Part shown: one piece after another, positions 7,893 to 16,832 of the stretch | Position numbering within the stretch: position 1 is the stretch's first letter | Layout: each line of letters begins with the position of its first letter | From: Marinobacter algicola DG893 | GTDB taxonomy: Bacteria > Pseudomonadota > Gammaproteobacteria > Pseudomonadales > Oleiphilaceae | Length of the DNA stretch: 33,409 nucleotides | Assembly (NCBI RefSeq): GCF_000170835.1 | Contig: NZ_ABCP01000037.1 | Span: 1-33,409, forward strand | Direction of reading: 5' to 3' | Position numbers and translations under genes: made by a program | Notes under the pieces: generated by a model | What the model was told of the DNA's origin: nothing | The model's input: the letters and a program-made list of their open reading frames with translations, nothing else | Database searches by the model: none

Positions 7893-8515
7893 GGACTCGA
7901 TACAGCTCCAGTCGATGGGGTGGATTTCGTTGCAGACCAAACCGGATAGGGAATGCCTGATAGTCTGTTCATACAATAAGCGTGTGCCAGAAGCAGGCAA
8001 ACACCAGCCATCAGGACGGGCAATTGTGCCGGATCAGGCATCAGGCCGAGTGAAACGATGAGCGCAGTGGCTCCGGCCGGCGGATGCACGACACGGAATA
8101 GTACCATCAGGCAGCCGGTTAATCCGAGGGATAAAGCCGAAGCGCCGACCCTTGGCAGATCGACGCCGTGTAAAAATGCGGAGGCCTGATCCTGAAGCCC
8201 AAAAATATGAAGGCTGAACAGTCCCATCAATGCACCGATGAGATGGCCGCAAAAGGTATTACGCGGAGAAGCCGGTTCCGCGAGCGGAACGTGGAACAGT
8301 ATAAACGCCGTCGCGCCCAGCGACGGGAATATGAAAGCTTCCTGTGTGACCAGTGCGATAAACGAAACAAGCGCGATACTCAGCGTGCCGTTGATCAGGC
8401 TAAACCCCGCCATCACAGTCCGGCGACTGTATCGGTTCGTCAGCTGTTCAAGATGAAACACCTTTAGCAGACCACTGGCCAGCTGCCAGCGCAGTCGTTC
8501 GTTTCTGCGTCCCAT
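7889..8515 (-). CDS. HPP-family integral membrane protein
   Basis: This is a protein of 208 residues from the ATG, or 218 if the upstream GTG at 8545 is used. Neither start has a clear ribosome site. It carries the family-defining HPP motif in VVHPPAGATALI and the paired FPSLGATAFILF segment, with about four to five membrane helices. HPP proteins occur in bacteria, fungi and plants. A plant member has been linked to chloroplast nitrite transport, but bacterial roles are mostly unknown. Its stop codon overlaps the start of the glutaredoxin-like gene, so the two are translated together. The substrate cannot be read from sequence. Many bacterial members have C-terminal CBS domains, which are absent here. 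Confidence 0.85.
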   Translation of the reverse strand: MGRRNERLRWQLASGLLKVFHLEQLTNRYSRRTVMAGFSLINGTLSIALVSFIALVTQEAFIFPSLGATAFILFHVPLAEPASPRNTFCGHLIGALMGLFSLHIFGLQDQASAFLHGVDLPRVGASALSLGLTGCLMVLFRVVHPPAGATALIVSLGLMPDPAQLPVLMAGVCLLLAHAYCMNRLSGIPYPVWSATKSTPSTGAVSSP

Positions 8516-8761
8516 TGTTCTGCCGTTAACCTGAGTTGTTTGCACTAAAAAGGTGCGTGATAGTAAGCCCTGATCCTGAACAAGGCAAATCGCTATTTCC
8601 GATAACCGTGAGCGACTGGCAAAGGTTTGCGGATGTTTCTGTGCAGAAGGGCGTAAGGTATTGCCTGGGGCGTTGTATTGCTGTCGCCGGGCGTTTCTGA
8701 CAGTCTTTTGTTAATGACAGAAACAAGGCCGGGCCAACCGGACATTCAGGAGAGCACAGTA

Positions 8762-10438
8762 ATGACAGAAGACAAACGCCGCCGTTATTCCGCGCCCGTG
8801 GTCGATGGCCTGGGCAAGTCGGCAAGCCGCGCCATGTTGCGGGCCGTGGGGTTTACCGATGAAGATTTCCGCAAACCCCAGATCGGTATTGCCTCGACCT
8901 GGAGCAACCTGACGCCCTGCAATATGCACATCAACCAACTGGCGGAGGAATCGGCCGCGGGTGCCGACGAGGCCGGGGGCAAGAGCCTGACGTTCAATAC
9001 CATCACCGTTTCCGACGGCATCGCCAACGGCACGGAGGGTATGAAGTACTCCCTGGTGTCGCGGGAAGTCATTGCCGACTCCATTGAAACCGTGGCTGGT
9101 TGTGAAGGTTTTGATGGCCTGGTTGCCATTGGCGGCTGCGACAAGAACATGCCCGGCTGCATGATGGGCCTGGCGCGCCTGAACCGGCCGTCGGTATTTG
9201 TCTATGGCGGCACCATCATGCCCGGCGAGAATCACACCGACATCATCTCAGTATTTGAGGCGGTGGGTGCCCATGCCCGGGGTGACCTGGACCTGATTGA
9301 GGTCAAACAGATCGAGGAAACCGCGATTCCGGGGCCAGGCTCCTGCGGCGGCATGTACACCGCCAACACTATGGCCTCGGCGATTGAAGCCATGGGCATG
9401 AGCCTGCCGGGCAGTTCCGCCCAGAACGCTGTTTCCGAGACCAAGGCGGCCGACTGCAGGGCGGCGGGCGCGGCCGTCCTCAACCTGCTGGAGAAAGATC
9501 TCAAGCCATCGGACATCATGACCCGGGAGGCGTTCGAGAATGCTATCACCGTGGTAATTGCCCTGGGTGGCTCCACCAACGCGGTGCTGCACCTGATTGC
9601 CATGGCCAGCACCGTTGGCGTTGACTTGACGCTGGACGACTTCGTGGAAATCGGCAAACGGGTTCCCGTATTGGCAGATCTGCGCCCCAGCGGTCACTAC
9701 ATGATGTCGGAACTGGTGGCGATCGGCGGCATTCAGCCGTTGATGAAGATGCTGCTCGACCGTGGCATGCTCCATGGCAACTGCATGACCGTCACCGGGC
9801 AGACACTGGCGGACAACCTGAAAGACGTGGCTCCGTACCCGGCAAGCCAGGACATCATTCATGCCTTTGATGACCCCATCAAGGCGGATAGCCATCTGCG
9901 TATCCTTTACGGCAACCTGGCGCCTACTGGTGCGGTGGCCAAGATCACTGGTAAGGAGGGTACCCATTTCACCGGCCGTGCACGGGTGTTCCAGTCCGAG
10001 GAAGAGGCCCAGGAGCGGATCATGGACGGCACCGTTGTGGCCGGAGACGTGTTGGTGATCCGGTTTGAAGGCCCCAAAGGTGGGCCGGGCATGCGGGAGA
10101 TGCTAACGCCGACTTCTGCCATCATGGGTAAAGGGCTGGGCAGCGATGTGGCGCTGATTACCGACGGGCGTTTTTCCGGTGGCAGCCACGGTTTCGTGGT
10201 TGGTCATATTACGCCGGAGGCCGCAGAAGGTGGGCCGATTGCGCTGGTGGAAACTGGCGACACCATCACCATTGATGCAGTGGCCAATCGCATTGAGCTG
10301 GATGTTTCGGAGCAGGAAATGGAGCGCCGCCGACAGGCATGGACCGCACCGGCTCCCCGATTTACCCGCGGGGTGCTGGCCAAATACGCGCGCACCGTGA
10401 GTTCCGCTTCGGAAGGCGCAGTGACAGACAAGCCGTGA
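8762..10438 (+). CDS. ilvD: Dihydroxy-acid dehydratase
   Basis: This 558-residue cytoplasmic Fe-S enzyme dehydrates dihydroxy-isovalerate and dihydroxy-methylvalerate in valine, isoleucine and leucine synthesis. Three cluster cysteines are present: Cys53 (TPCN), Cys126 (GGCDKNMPG) and Cys195 ([14 protein letters not shown]). The Mg-binding region (Asp127 with Lys128) and the C-terminal [19 protein letters not shown] segment are intact. The ATG at 8762 follows AGGAG at 8748-8752. A longer in-frame start at 8678 lacks support. At 558 residues it belongs to the shorter IlvD group rather than the form of about 616 residues in E. coli. No other branched-chain gene is adjacent. It is convergent with the next gene, with 5 bases between the stops. 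Confidence 0.96.
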   Translation: MTEDKRRRYSAPVVDGLGKSASRAMLRAVGFTDEDFRKPQIGIASTWSNLTPCNMHINQLAEESAAGADEAGGKSLTFNTITVSDGIANGTEGMKYSLVSREVIADSIETVAGCEGFDGLVAIGGCDKNMPGCMMGLARLNRPSVFVYGGTIMPGENHTDIISVFEAVGAHARGDLDLIEVKQIEETAIPGPGSCGGMYTANTMASAIEAMGMSLPGSSAQNAVSETKAADCRAAGAAVLNLLEKDLKPSDIMTREAFENAITVVIALGGSTNAVLHLIAMASTVGVDLTLDDFVEIGKRVPVLADLRPSGHYMMSELVAIGGIQPLMKMLLDRGMLHGNCMTVTGQTLADNLKDVAPYPASQDIIHAFDDPIKADSHLRILYGNLAPTGAVAKITGKEGTHFTGRARVFQSEEEAQERIMDGTVVAGDVLVIRFEGPKGGPGMREMLTPTSAIMGKGLGSDVALITDGRFSGGSHGFVVGHITPEAAEGGPIALVETGDTITIDAVANRIELDVSEQEMERRRQAWTAPAPRFTRGVLAKYARTVSSASEGAVTDKP

Positions 10439-10443
10439 GTGTG

Positions 10444-12078
10444 TCAGGGGCAGGCCGGTTCAGGCCTGCCCCAGAAAAAGCCCTGCCCATGGAGGTCCGG
10501 GAACTGCTGTAACCAGTGCACCACGGCCTCATCTTCAACACCTTCAACCACCACGTCCAGGTCCAGTGCTTCACCCAGTTCCAGGGTCGCGCGGAAGACC
10601 CGCTGGCGAGCCGGATGGTCGAGGATGCCTTTCAGGAAACTACGATCTATCTTGAGCTCATCCAGTTCAAAGCTTGCCAACGTGCCCAATGATGAATGGC
10701 CAGTCCCGAAATCGTCCATGGCAATTCGGAATCCTTTTCGGTGCAGGGAGTGAATCATACGGCGAGAAGCCTCCGGATCGGTCATCATCGCGGTTTCCGT
10801 AATCTCCAGTATCAGGTCTTTCGCCTCCAGTTTGTGACGGGTGATGATGTCGGTTATGTCCTGCTCGAATCCGGCATGGGTCAGGTCCGTGGCGGAAATG
10901 TTGACGGCAACGGCCAGCTCGTTGCCGTAGCGGGCAGTCAGGTGGCGGTATTCGCTGCAGGCCCGTTCAATGACCCAAAGCGTCACTGGGTAAATAACCC
11001 CTGCCTCTTCAGCCTGGGGAATCCACCGGTCTGGTGATACATACCCGAACTCTGGGTGGTGCCAGCGAATCAGGGCTTCCACCGAGCGAACTTTGGCGTC
11101 TCGAATGCGCACCTTGGGCTGGTATTCCAGCCACATACTGTTGCTGGCGAGGCTGTTTTCCACCTCCAGCATTAACCGCTGTTGTTGGTTTTGCCGCTCG
11201 GTTATGGCCGGGGCATACACAGATAGTCCCCGGTTGTTGTTTGCTGGTGCGCCCCCTGCGGAAGAGAGCAGGCTGGCGGCTCCGGTGGTCAGGATGACCG
11301 AGCCTGCGGCAGCGCCAAGGAAGAACGCGGACTCTGCAAAGCTGGTGCTTGGCGCCCAACCCTTTGTATGTAAGAAAGAAATCACGGTCCCGATCAGTAT
11401 GGCGAGGATGGCAAGCCCATAATAGCGTGCATGGACATGCTGACGAACCAGGCTCAGAACCACCAGCAGGATAAACCCGCCACCAGCGAGGGCCAGGGCG
11501 AGGAAAGATGCTTCGCCAACGCCCGGTATGCTCATCGGCGTTGCCAGTAGATGAAGGAATGCCAGCAGACTGATGACGTGAATGATTCGCCGGGAACGAT
11601 GGCCCAGCGGCAGGAAGTGTGGCGTGAATTCACACAGTGCGATCAGGCACAGGGGCAGACTGATGTGCAGCAGTGCGTTGTACTGCGGCTGGTCGGGCCA
11701 GATAAACCAAAGGCCAAACTGTTCCAGAACCAATTGGCAGTGCAGGACACCGGCCATGAACACGCTGAGCCACGCAAGGCCGGGCCGCCGTAGCATAAAC
11801 ACAACCGCCAGGTTGAACAGCAGTGCAAAGGCCAGAATGCCGCCGATAAATACCTGCCGAACCAATGCCATCAGGTCCTGAGGCAGACCCGTTTCCAGGC
11901 CCGCTAACCAGCGGACGCTGCCCAGTGCCTGAGGAGTCTGTGACGCAAGCAGCCATCCGTAAGCAATGGCAAAGAGCAACACGATCAGGGGTAGCCAGTG
12001 ATAGAAACCATTGGCCGAATCAAAGGGCAGGGGCGTACTGGCGATCTCTTGCGTCGTTTGGGGCCCGGTTGAATCCAT
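10444..12078 (-). CDS. Membrane EAL-domain cyclic-di-GMP phosphodiesterase
   Basis: This 544-residue protein has an N-terminal membrane half (about residues 28-270, seven to eight helices) and a C-terminal EAL domain. The helical region is not one I recognise by name. The EAL domain looks catalytically complete: EALIRWHHP (EAL at 334-336), VNISATDL, EITETAMM (425-432), DDFGTGHSSL (455-464), KIDRSFL (476-482), VEGVEDE (511-517) and QGFFWGRP (532-539). There is no GGDEF domain. It should therefore hydrolyse cyclic di-GMP at the inner membrane, with the helical part as a possible sensor or anchor. It is monocistronic, divergent from pbpG across an AT-rich gap. Confidence 0.92.
   Translation of the reverse strand: MDSTGPQTTQEIASTPLPFDSANGFYHWLPLIVLLFAIAYGWLLASQTPQALGSVRWLAGLETGLPQDLMALVRQVFIGGILAFALLFNLAVVFMLRRPGLAWLSVFMAGVLHCQLVLEQFGLWFIWPDQPQYNALLHISLPLCLIALCEFTPHFLPLGHRSRRIIHVISLLAFLHLLATPMSIPGVGEASFLALALAGGGFILLVVLSLVRQHVHARYYGLAILAILIGTVISFLHTKGWAPSTSFAESAFFLGAAAGSVILTTGAASLLSSAGGAPANNNRGLSVYAPAITERQNQQQRLMLEVENSLASNSMWLEYQPKVRIRDAKVRSVEALIRWHHPEFGYVSPDRWIPQAEEAGVIYPVTLWVIERACSEYRHLTARYGNELAVAVNISATDLTHAGFEQDITDIITRHKLEAKDLILEITETAMMTDPEASRRMIHSLHRKGFRIAMDDFGTGHSSLGTLASFELDELKIDRSFLKGILDHPARQRVFRATLELGEALDLDVVVEGVEDEAVVHWLQQFPDLHGQGFFWGRPEPACP
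10447..10472. terminator. Perfect 10-bp hairpin between convergent ilvD and EAL gene
   Basis: GGGGCAGGCC and GGCCTGCCCC form a perfect 10-bp GC-rich stem around a 6-base loop. It lies 8 bases after the ilvD stop and inside the last codons of the minus-strand EAL gene. Neither strand carries a T-run. It may serve as a shared transcript end or RNA-stabilising structure. Confidence 0.45.
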
Positions 12079-12283
12079 TCGCTTGATTATCCTGCTCGTT
12101 TCCCGGAGGGTTTGTTACACTGTGGTTACTTTGTGAAATATTAGGTAACAATATGATTTTAATGTAATTTTACGCGATTTTATACGGTTTTGCATTTCAT
12201 GTTTTAAACGCTTGAATGAATTCTGCTGCCGATTCCGTTAGCGCTTTTACCCTGGCCACCCCGGAGCCAGCGGGCAATTTGGC

Positions 12284-12292
12284 TGGTATAGT
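12284..12292 (+). promoter_or_regulatory. Extended -10 promoter candidate for pbpG
   Basis: TGGTATAGT provides a TGn extended -10 with TATAGT at 12287-12292, about 42 bases ahead of the pbpG ATG. There is no good -35, as is usual for extended -10 promoters. The rest of the 12079-12333 gap is AT-rich around 12135-12215 but holds no gene or other signal I can support. Confidence 0.4.
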
Positions 12293-12333
12293 GGGAAGCT
12301 GACACCGTAATGACACATAACAAGGTTTGACCA

Positions 12334-13248
12334 ATGATCCGAACGGCCATTGTCCTGGCACTGACAGTCCTGTGTTCGCTCAACGTTTCCCGGGCGATGG
12401 CGATCGAGAGGTCCGAGCTGCAACTGGCGTCTGTTAATGCAGCCGTGGCCTATGCCGACGATGAGGGACTGGTGTACGGCAAGAATGCGGATCGGCGGGT
12501 GCCCATCGCTTCCATCACCAAATTGATGACCGCGCTGGTAGTGATGGAGTCCGGCGAGCCCCTGACCGAATGGCTGGATTTCCGGGAACGCCATATTCCC
12601 GCACCGGCGAATGCCTATACCCGCATTCGTGTGAGCTCCGAGCTCAGACGCTCTGATGTACTGCGTATTGCGCTGATGTCGTCGGAAAATTTTGCGGCCC
12701 ATACCCTGGCAAGACACCATCCTGGTGGGTACGACGCCTTTATTGAAGCGATGAATGCCAAGGCCGTTGAGCTGGGAATGCTGAAAACAACCTTCGTGGA
12801 TCCCACCGGTTTGTCGGTTGACAATCGCTCCACCGCGGCGGATCTGGTTCGCCTGGTCAGGGCAGCCAGCCAATACCCGCAGATACGGGAGTATTCCACC
12901 ACACGCTATTTCACCGCCCAGTTCCGTCAACCCAGATACCGGCTGGCGTTCGGGAATACCAATGTCCTGGTTCATCGTGAAAGCTGGGGCGTGGGGATCA
13001 GTAAAACGGGCTATCTGTCCGAAGCCGGTCGTTGCCTGGTGATGCTGTTTGAACTGGATGGCAAGCCGCTGGTAACGGTGCTGCTTGACTCCCTGGGTAC
13101 CCGTTCACCGATGGGGGATGCGGGCAGGATCAAGCGATGGCTGACCACCGGCGCCGGTGGCAGTGTTGCTGCGGCCGCGCGTGCGTATGAGCGGAAAAAG
13201 AACGCAGCCTACGCCGCTTCGGATGGCGCATCCGTGAGTGTGAACTGA
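12334..13248 (+). CDS. pbpG: D-alanyl-D-alanine endopeptidase (PBP7-like)
   Basis: This 304-residue periplasmic serine peptidase of the S11 family cleaves D-Ala-meso-DAP cross-links in peptidoglycan. A signal peptide (residues 1-23, ending SRAMA) precedes the penicillin-binding domain. All three active-site motifs are present: SITK (Ser60-Lys63), SEN (117-119) and KTG (224-226) in GISKTGYLSEAG. The short length and lack of a C-terminal amphipathic anchor match PBP7/8 rather than the larger DacA/DacC carboxypeptidases. AAGG at 12322-12325 precedes the ATG. The asparaginase-domain gene follows after 26 bases and is probably co-transcribed. Confidence 0.93.
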   Translation: MIRTAIVLALTVLCSLNVSRAMAIERSELQLASVNAAVAYADDEGLVYGKNADRRVPIASITKLMTALVVMESGEPLTEWLDFRERHIPAPANAYTRIRVSSELRRSDVLRIALMSSENFAAHTLARHHPGGYDAFIEAMNAKAVELGMLKTTFVDPTGLSVDNRSTAADLVRLVRAASQYPQIREYSTTRYFTAQFRQPRYRLAFGNTNVLVHRESWGVGISKTGYLSEAGRCLVMLFELDGKPLVTVLLDSLGTRSPMGDAGRIKRWLTTGAGGSVAAAARAYERKKNAAYAASDGASVSVN

Positions 13249-13274
13249 CCTCTGGCGAATCGGGAGCGCAGCGT

Positions 13275-13754
13275 ATGATTGAGATATTCACCACCGGCGG
13301 CACCATCGACAAGGTGTATTTCGATGCCAACAGCGAGTTTGAGATTGGCGATAGCCTGATTGCCGAGCTGTTGGCGGAGTCCAACATCCATGACGGCTAT
13401 GCCCTGAACGGGTTGCTACGCAAGGACAGCCTGGAAATCACGGACGGCGACCGGGAGATCATCAGAACCGCCGTCAGCCAGTGTAACGCCGAGCGCATAC
13501 TGATCACCCACGGTACCGATACCATGCCGGAAACCGCCAGAGCGCTGCTGTCGGTGAAAGGGAAAACCATTGTGTTGTTTGGCGCCATGCAGCCGGCACG
13601 GATGCGCCGGAGCGACGCGGTGTTCAATATCGGCTACGCATGGGCCGCAGTCCAGCTACTACCTCATGGCGTGTATATTGCCATGAACGGCGAGGTGTTC
13701 GAGGCTGGTTCCGTACGTAAGAACCTGAAGGCCCAACGTTTCGAACGCACCTGA
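13275..13754 (+). CDS. Stand-alone asparaginase N-domain protein
   Basis: This 159-residue protein covers only the N-terminal catalytic domain of bacterial L-asparaginases, which are normally about 330 residues. Visible catalytic counterparts are Thr10 in TTGGTID, Thr81-Asp82 in ITHGTDTM, and Lys149 in GSVRKN, aligned to Thr12, Thr89-Asp90 and Lys162 of E. coli AnsB. The GAMQPARMRRSDAVFNI segment matches the family's GAMRP...DGxxNL. The C-terminal domain, which completes the neighbouring subunit's site in full enzymes, is absent, and the reading frame ends cleanly. It may act on a different small amide or need another subunit. It follows pbpG by 26 bases. Its stop and that of rsuA are back to back. 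Confidence 0.85.
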   Translation: MIEIFTTGGTIDKVYFDANSEFEIGDSLIAELLAESNIHDGYALNGLLRKDSLEITDGDREIIRTAVSQCNAERILITHGTDTMPETARALLSVKGKTIVLFGAMQPARMRRSDAVFNIGYAWAAVQLLPHGVYIAMNGEVFEAGSVRKNLKAQRFERT

Positions 13755-14447
13755 TCAGCCCACGCTGGTCACTTCCTCAGCGGTCAGTTCGCGGTAATCT
13801 CCCGGCGCCAGTGAGTCGTCTAGTATGAGGGGGCCGACGCGCCATCGGTGTAACCCCGTCACATGGTTGCCCACCGCCGCCAGCATTCGTTTGACTTGGT
13901 GGTAGCGCCCTTCCGACAACGTCAGATCAATTTCCCCGGCATTGAGTAAATGGACATCGGCAGGTCTGGTTGGCCGCGACTCACCGTGCAGTAATACACC
14001 CTGTTGCAGTTGCGTGATGGCGAAGTCATCAATGGGTTCGGCGAGTGTCACGCGGTAGGTTTTATGGCATTTCAGCCGGGGCGATGTGATGCGGTGTGAC
14101 CATTGGCCGTCGGTGGTCAGCAGCAGGAGCCCGGTGGTGTCGGCGTCCAGCCGCCCGGCGATGTGCAGCCCGTGACGGACGTCTGCGGGCAGCAGGTCCA
14201 GCGCCGTGGGCTGCTGGCTGTCGGTGGTGGCACTGATGACTCCAGCAGGCTTGTACAGCATCAGGTACCGCTCTTCTGGCAGTGACAGCGGCTGGTCGTC
14301 GAGGGAAACTCGGGTGTCTTTGGCCACCGGGGAAGCTGGTTTGCGACAGGTCTCCCCATCCACCCGGACTCGGCCTGCACTGATGGCTTTTTTCGCATCG
14401 CGGCGCGACAGGGTGGTCGCGTTGGCAACGAAATAATCCAGGCGCAT
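13755..14447 (-). CDS. rsuA: RsuA-family ribosomal RNA pseudouridine synthase
   Basis: This 230-residue protein has an N-terminal S4 RNA-binding domain (MRLDYFVANATTLSRRDAKKAISAGRVRVDG, residues 1-31) and a pseudouridine synthase domain. The catalytic aspartate lies in AGRLDADTTGLLLLTTDG, and the C-terminal motif GRYHQVKRMLAAVGNHV is intact. Length and S4 layout fit RsuA, which modifies U516 of 16S rRNA, better than RluB/E/F. The assignment among these close paralogues is inferred. The ATG at 14447 is preferred to a longer start because it begins the S4 domain. It lies 2 bases after the stop of the upstream membrane-protein gene, so they form an operon. Confidence 0.88.
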   Translation of the reverse strand: MRLDYFVANATTLSRRDAKKAISAGRVRVDGETCRKPASPVAKDTRVSLDDQPLSLPEERYLMLYKPAGVISATTDSQQPTALDLLPADVRHGLHIAGRLDADTTGLLLLTTDGQWSHRITSPRLKCHKTYRVTLAEPIDDFAITQLQQGVLLHGESRPTRPADVHLLNAGEIDLTLSEGRYHQVKRMLAAVGNHVTGLHRWRVGPLILDDSLAPGDYRELTAEEVTSVG

Positions 14448-14449
14448 GC

Positions 14450-15481
14450 TCAGGTACACCCCTCTCCCGGCGGTGGCAGTGTCAGGCTGGCAAGGCACAG
14501 TACCTCGGCAGAGCCCGTCATTCGCGACCAGAGCACGCCTAGGAGTTCCCCGCCAATTGCAGGACGTTCCAGTCGTGAACTGGGCTTTGGTTCAAGACGG
14601 TCTCCATCGTATTTGGCGAGTATGAAGGTGAAGGGATGCGCCCCGGGAATACCGAGGCGGATATCGGTGGCCGTGAGCTGATCGCCCTCCCTGTCGTAAT
14701 GCAGGAAACCACGGGTAAACCAGGCCAGCCGCTGGCCTTCGGGTAATGACGTGGCAGCGTTTGCAAGGTCAGGTTCACGGGGGAAGTGTTCCACCGTAAC
14801 GGGGCCCTTGCCATCCAGGAATCCGGTCACGATTTCCACCCGTTTTTCCTCACCCACAACGGTCACTCGCCACAGTACGGTATTGAAAGGCATCGGCTGA
14901 ACCAGCCGTGGGGCATCTTCCAGGCCTTCTTCTGCCAGCGTGGGGCCAACCCGTTCCTGGATGATCTGTTGCGCTGTTGCACTCCAGCCCAGATAAAGCG
15001 TTGAAAGAAGCAGGCCGGCCATGATGGCGCTGGTTTGTGGACCGCGGATCAGGAACGCCATGATGCCGACCAGTAGCGGCAGGGTATAAAGCGGGTCGAT
15101 AATGAAAATGCTGCTGATGGCCACCGGTGGGCCGATGGGCCAGAACAACTGGGTTCCGTAGGTGGTAAAGGCATCGAGCAGAGGGTGGGTCATAAGCACA
15201 AGCGCAGTGAGCGCAAACCAGCGCCGGTATCCGAGATGGGGGCGCCACCGATGGAATGCAAAGGCCAGTAATACGGACAGCGGCAACAGAACGAACAGCG
15301 AGTGGCTGAATCCGCGGTGCTGGGTGAAGTTGGCGACAGCGGTGCCGTAATCAATGATGACGTCCAGATCAGGAAGGGTGCCGAGAACGGCACCGACCAG
15401 CAGGGCTGAACGGCCCAGGGTTTTTCCGGCAACGGCACCGGCCAGCGAGGCGCCCAGTGCCGCCTGGGTGATCGAATCCAT
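14450..15481 (-). CDS. YdjM-like membrane-bound metal-dependent hydrolase (DUF457)
   Basis: This is a 343-residue protein. The start MDSITQAALGASLAG, the motif HRGFSHSLF near residue 55 and HPLLDAFTTYGT near residue 99 define the YdjM/YbcI-type membrane-bound metal-dependent hydrolase family. The conserved His and Asp residues are thought to bind a metal. About five membrane helices occupy residues 1-165, followed by a soluble tail of about 175 residues rich in beta strands. The tail makes it longer than E. coli YdjM (about 200 residues). The in vivo substrate is unknown; some relatives are tied to the SOS response. It heads an operon with rsuA. Confidence 0.85.
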   Translation of the reverse strand: MDSITQAALGASLAGAVAGKTLGRSALLVGAVLGTLPDLDVIIDYGTAVANFTQHRGFSHSLFVLLPLSVLLAFAFHRWRPHLGYRRWFALTALVLMTHPLLDAFTTYGTQLFWPIGPPVAISSIFIIDPLYTLPLLVGIMAFLIRGPQTSAIMAGLLLSTLYLGWSATAQQIIQERVGPTLAEEGLEDAPRLVQPMPFNTVLWRVTVVGEEKRVEIVTGFLDGKGPVTVEHFPREPDLANAATSLPEGQRLAWFTRGFLHYDREGDQLTATDIRLGIPGAHPFTFILAKYDGDRLEPKPSSRLERPAIGGELLGVLWSRMTGSAEVLCLASLTLPPPGEGCT

Positions 15482-15569
15482 CGGGATGATACCTTGTCAG
15501 TGGAGTCCGGCAGGTATTATGCGCGGAATCGGTTTTCGGATCACGCCCAAGATGGCCGGCAGATGGCGG

Positions 15570-16832
15570 TCAGGTATCACTCCCAGAGGCTTCAGACGTC
15601 AGCTTCACTTCCAAAGCATCGAGGACCGTGTCGCCGGGATAGCCGTCGGCAACGAGGCCATTCTTTGACTGGTAGCCGCGAATGGCAGAGCGCGTGTTGG
15701 GGCCAAGGATACCGTCCGGTTTCCCGGTATCAAATCCCTGTTCGTTCAGTGCTTTTTGAAGGGTAAGGATATTGTCCCGTGACAACGCTGGCATGTCCTC
15801 CGGGGGCGGGTTCTGCAACTTACCGGCACCGGCGATGCGGTCCGCCAGATGTCCAACCGCGATAGCGTAGAATTCAGAGCGGTTCCAGCCCATGATCACA
15901 TTAAAATTCTTGTAGGCCAGAAACGCAGGCCCTCTGTGTCCTGCAGGAACCACCAGCGCGGCTTCAATGGGCTCGTTCGCCAAGTTGTTGCCGAAGGCAT
16001 CGGTTACGCCCAGGGCGCGCCATTTTTCCAGAGGTAGCCTGCGGCCGTCCGCCAGGCTGTAATCGAACCCCTGGGGCAGAAGAACCTCTCGCCCCCAGCG
16101 GTAGTCGCCGTCCCAACCGAGATCCTGCAGGAAGTGGCCAGCTGACATCATTGCGTCCGGCAAGCTGTTCCACAGGTCGCGTTTACCATCGCCGTCGCCG
16201 TCCACCGCATGGCGCAGGAAGACCGTTGGCATGAACTGCACATGCCCCATGGCACCGGCCCAGGAGCCCTCCATCTGCTCGGCGGGTATCGCGCCCTCGT
16301 CGATGATTCTCAGGGCTGCAATCAACTGTTCAGTAAAGAACTGACTGCGCCGTTCGTCACACGCCAGGGTGGCAAGAGAACTGGGCACCGACATCTTGCC
16401 AAAATAGGCGCCGAAGTTGGTTTCCAGGCCCCAGAAAGCCACAAGGTAGGGGGCGGGCACGCCGGTTTTCCGGGTGACACGGTCAAGCAGTTCCTCGTGT
16501 TGGTCCAGCAGCTCCCGCCCGCGGCTTACCCGGTCGGAGTTTACCCGGCGATTGAGATAGTCCGCGAAGGTGGTGGTGAATTCGGGCTGGCGGCGGTCGA
16601 GTTCTATCACGCGCTCAAGATATTCAGCGCCGGCCAGCACTTCACCCGCCGTTTGTGATGACACACCGGCCTCAATGGCCTGACTTTCCAGGTGTTCGAT
16701 GCACTGGGGGAAACGCTTGGCCAGTTCGGCGTCGGCGGCTGCGGGCGCGCTGCTCAGGACAAACAATCCGGTAAGTGAAAGGTGTCGAAGTGTCCGTTGG
16801 CCTTTTGATGTCCCTGTGAATATGCTCGGCAC
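15570..16832 (-). CDS. Lytic murein transglycosylase, SltB/MltB family with peptidoglycan-binding domain
   Basis: This 420-residue periplasmic enzyme cleaves the MurNAc-GlcNAc bond to leave anhydro-MurNAc ends. An N-terminal signal peptide (to about residue 34, ending APAAADA) has no lipobox, so it is probably soluble. The catalytic glutamate is Glu137 in VAFWGLETNFGAYFG, and the MltB-type GSWAGAMGHVQFMPT follows near residue 208. Residues about 350-410 (ILTLQKALNEQGF, KPDGILGPNTRSAIRGYQ) are a PG_binding_1 domain. The start is a GTG at 16832, supported by GAGG 7 bases upstream. It lies 88 bases ahead of the YdjM-like gene on the same strand. Confidence 0.92.
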   Translation of the reverse strand: MPSIFTGTSKGQRTLRHLSLTGLFVLSSAPAAADAELAKRFPQCIEHLESQAIEAGVSSQTAGEVLAGAEYLERVIELDRRQPEFTTTFADYLNRRVNSDRVSRGRELLDQHEELLDRVTRKTGVPAPYLVAFWGLETNFGAYFGKMSVPSSLATLACDERRSQFFTEQLIAALRIIDEGAIPAEQMEGSWAGAMGHVQFMPTVFLRHAVDGDGDGKRDLWNSLPDAMMSAGHFLQDLGWDGDYRWGREVLLPQGFDYSLADGRRLPLEKWRALGVTDAFGNNLANEPIEAALVVPAGHRGPAFLAYKNFNVIMGWNRSEFYAIAVGHLADRIAGAGKLQNPPPEDMPALSRDNILTLQKALNEQGFDTGKPDGILGPNTRSAIRGYQSKNGLVADGYPGDTVLDALEVKLTSEASGSDT

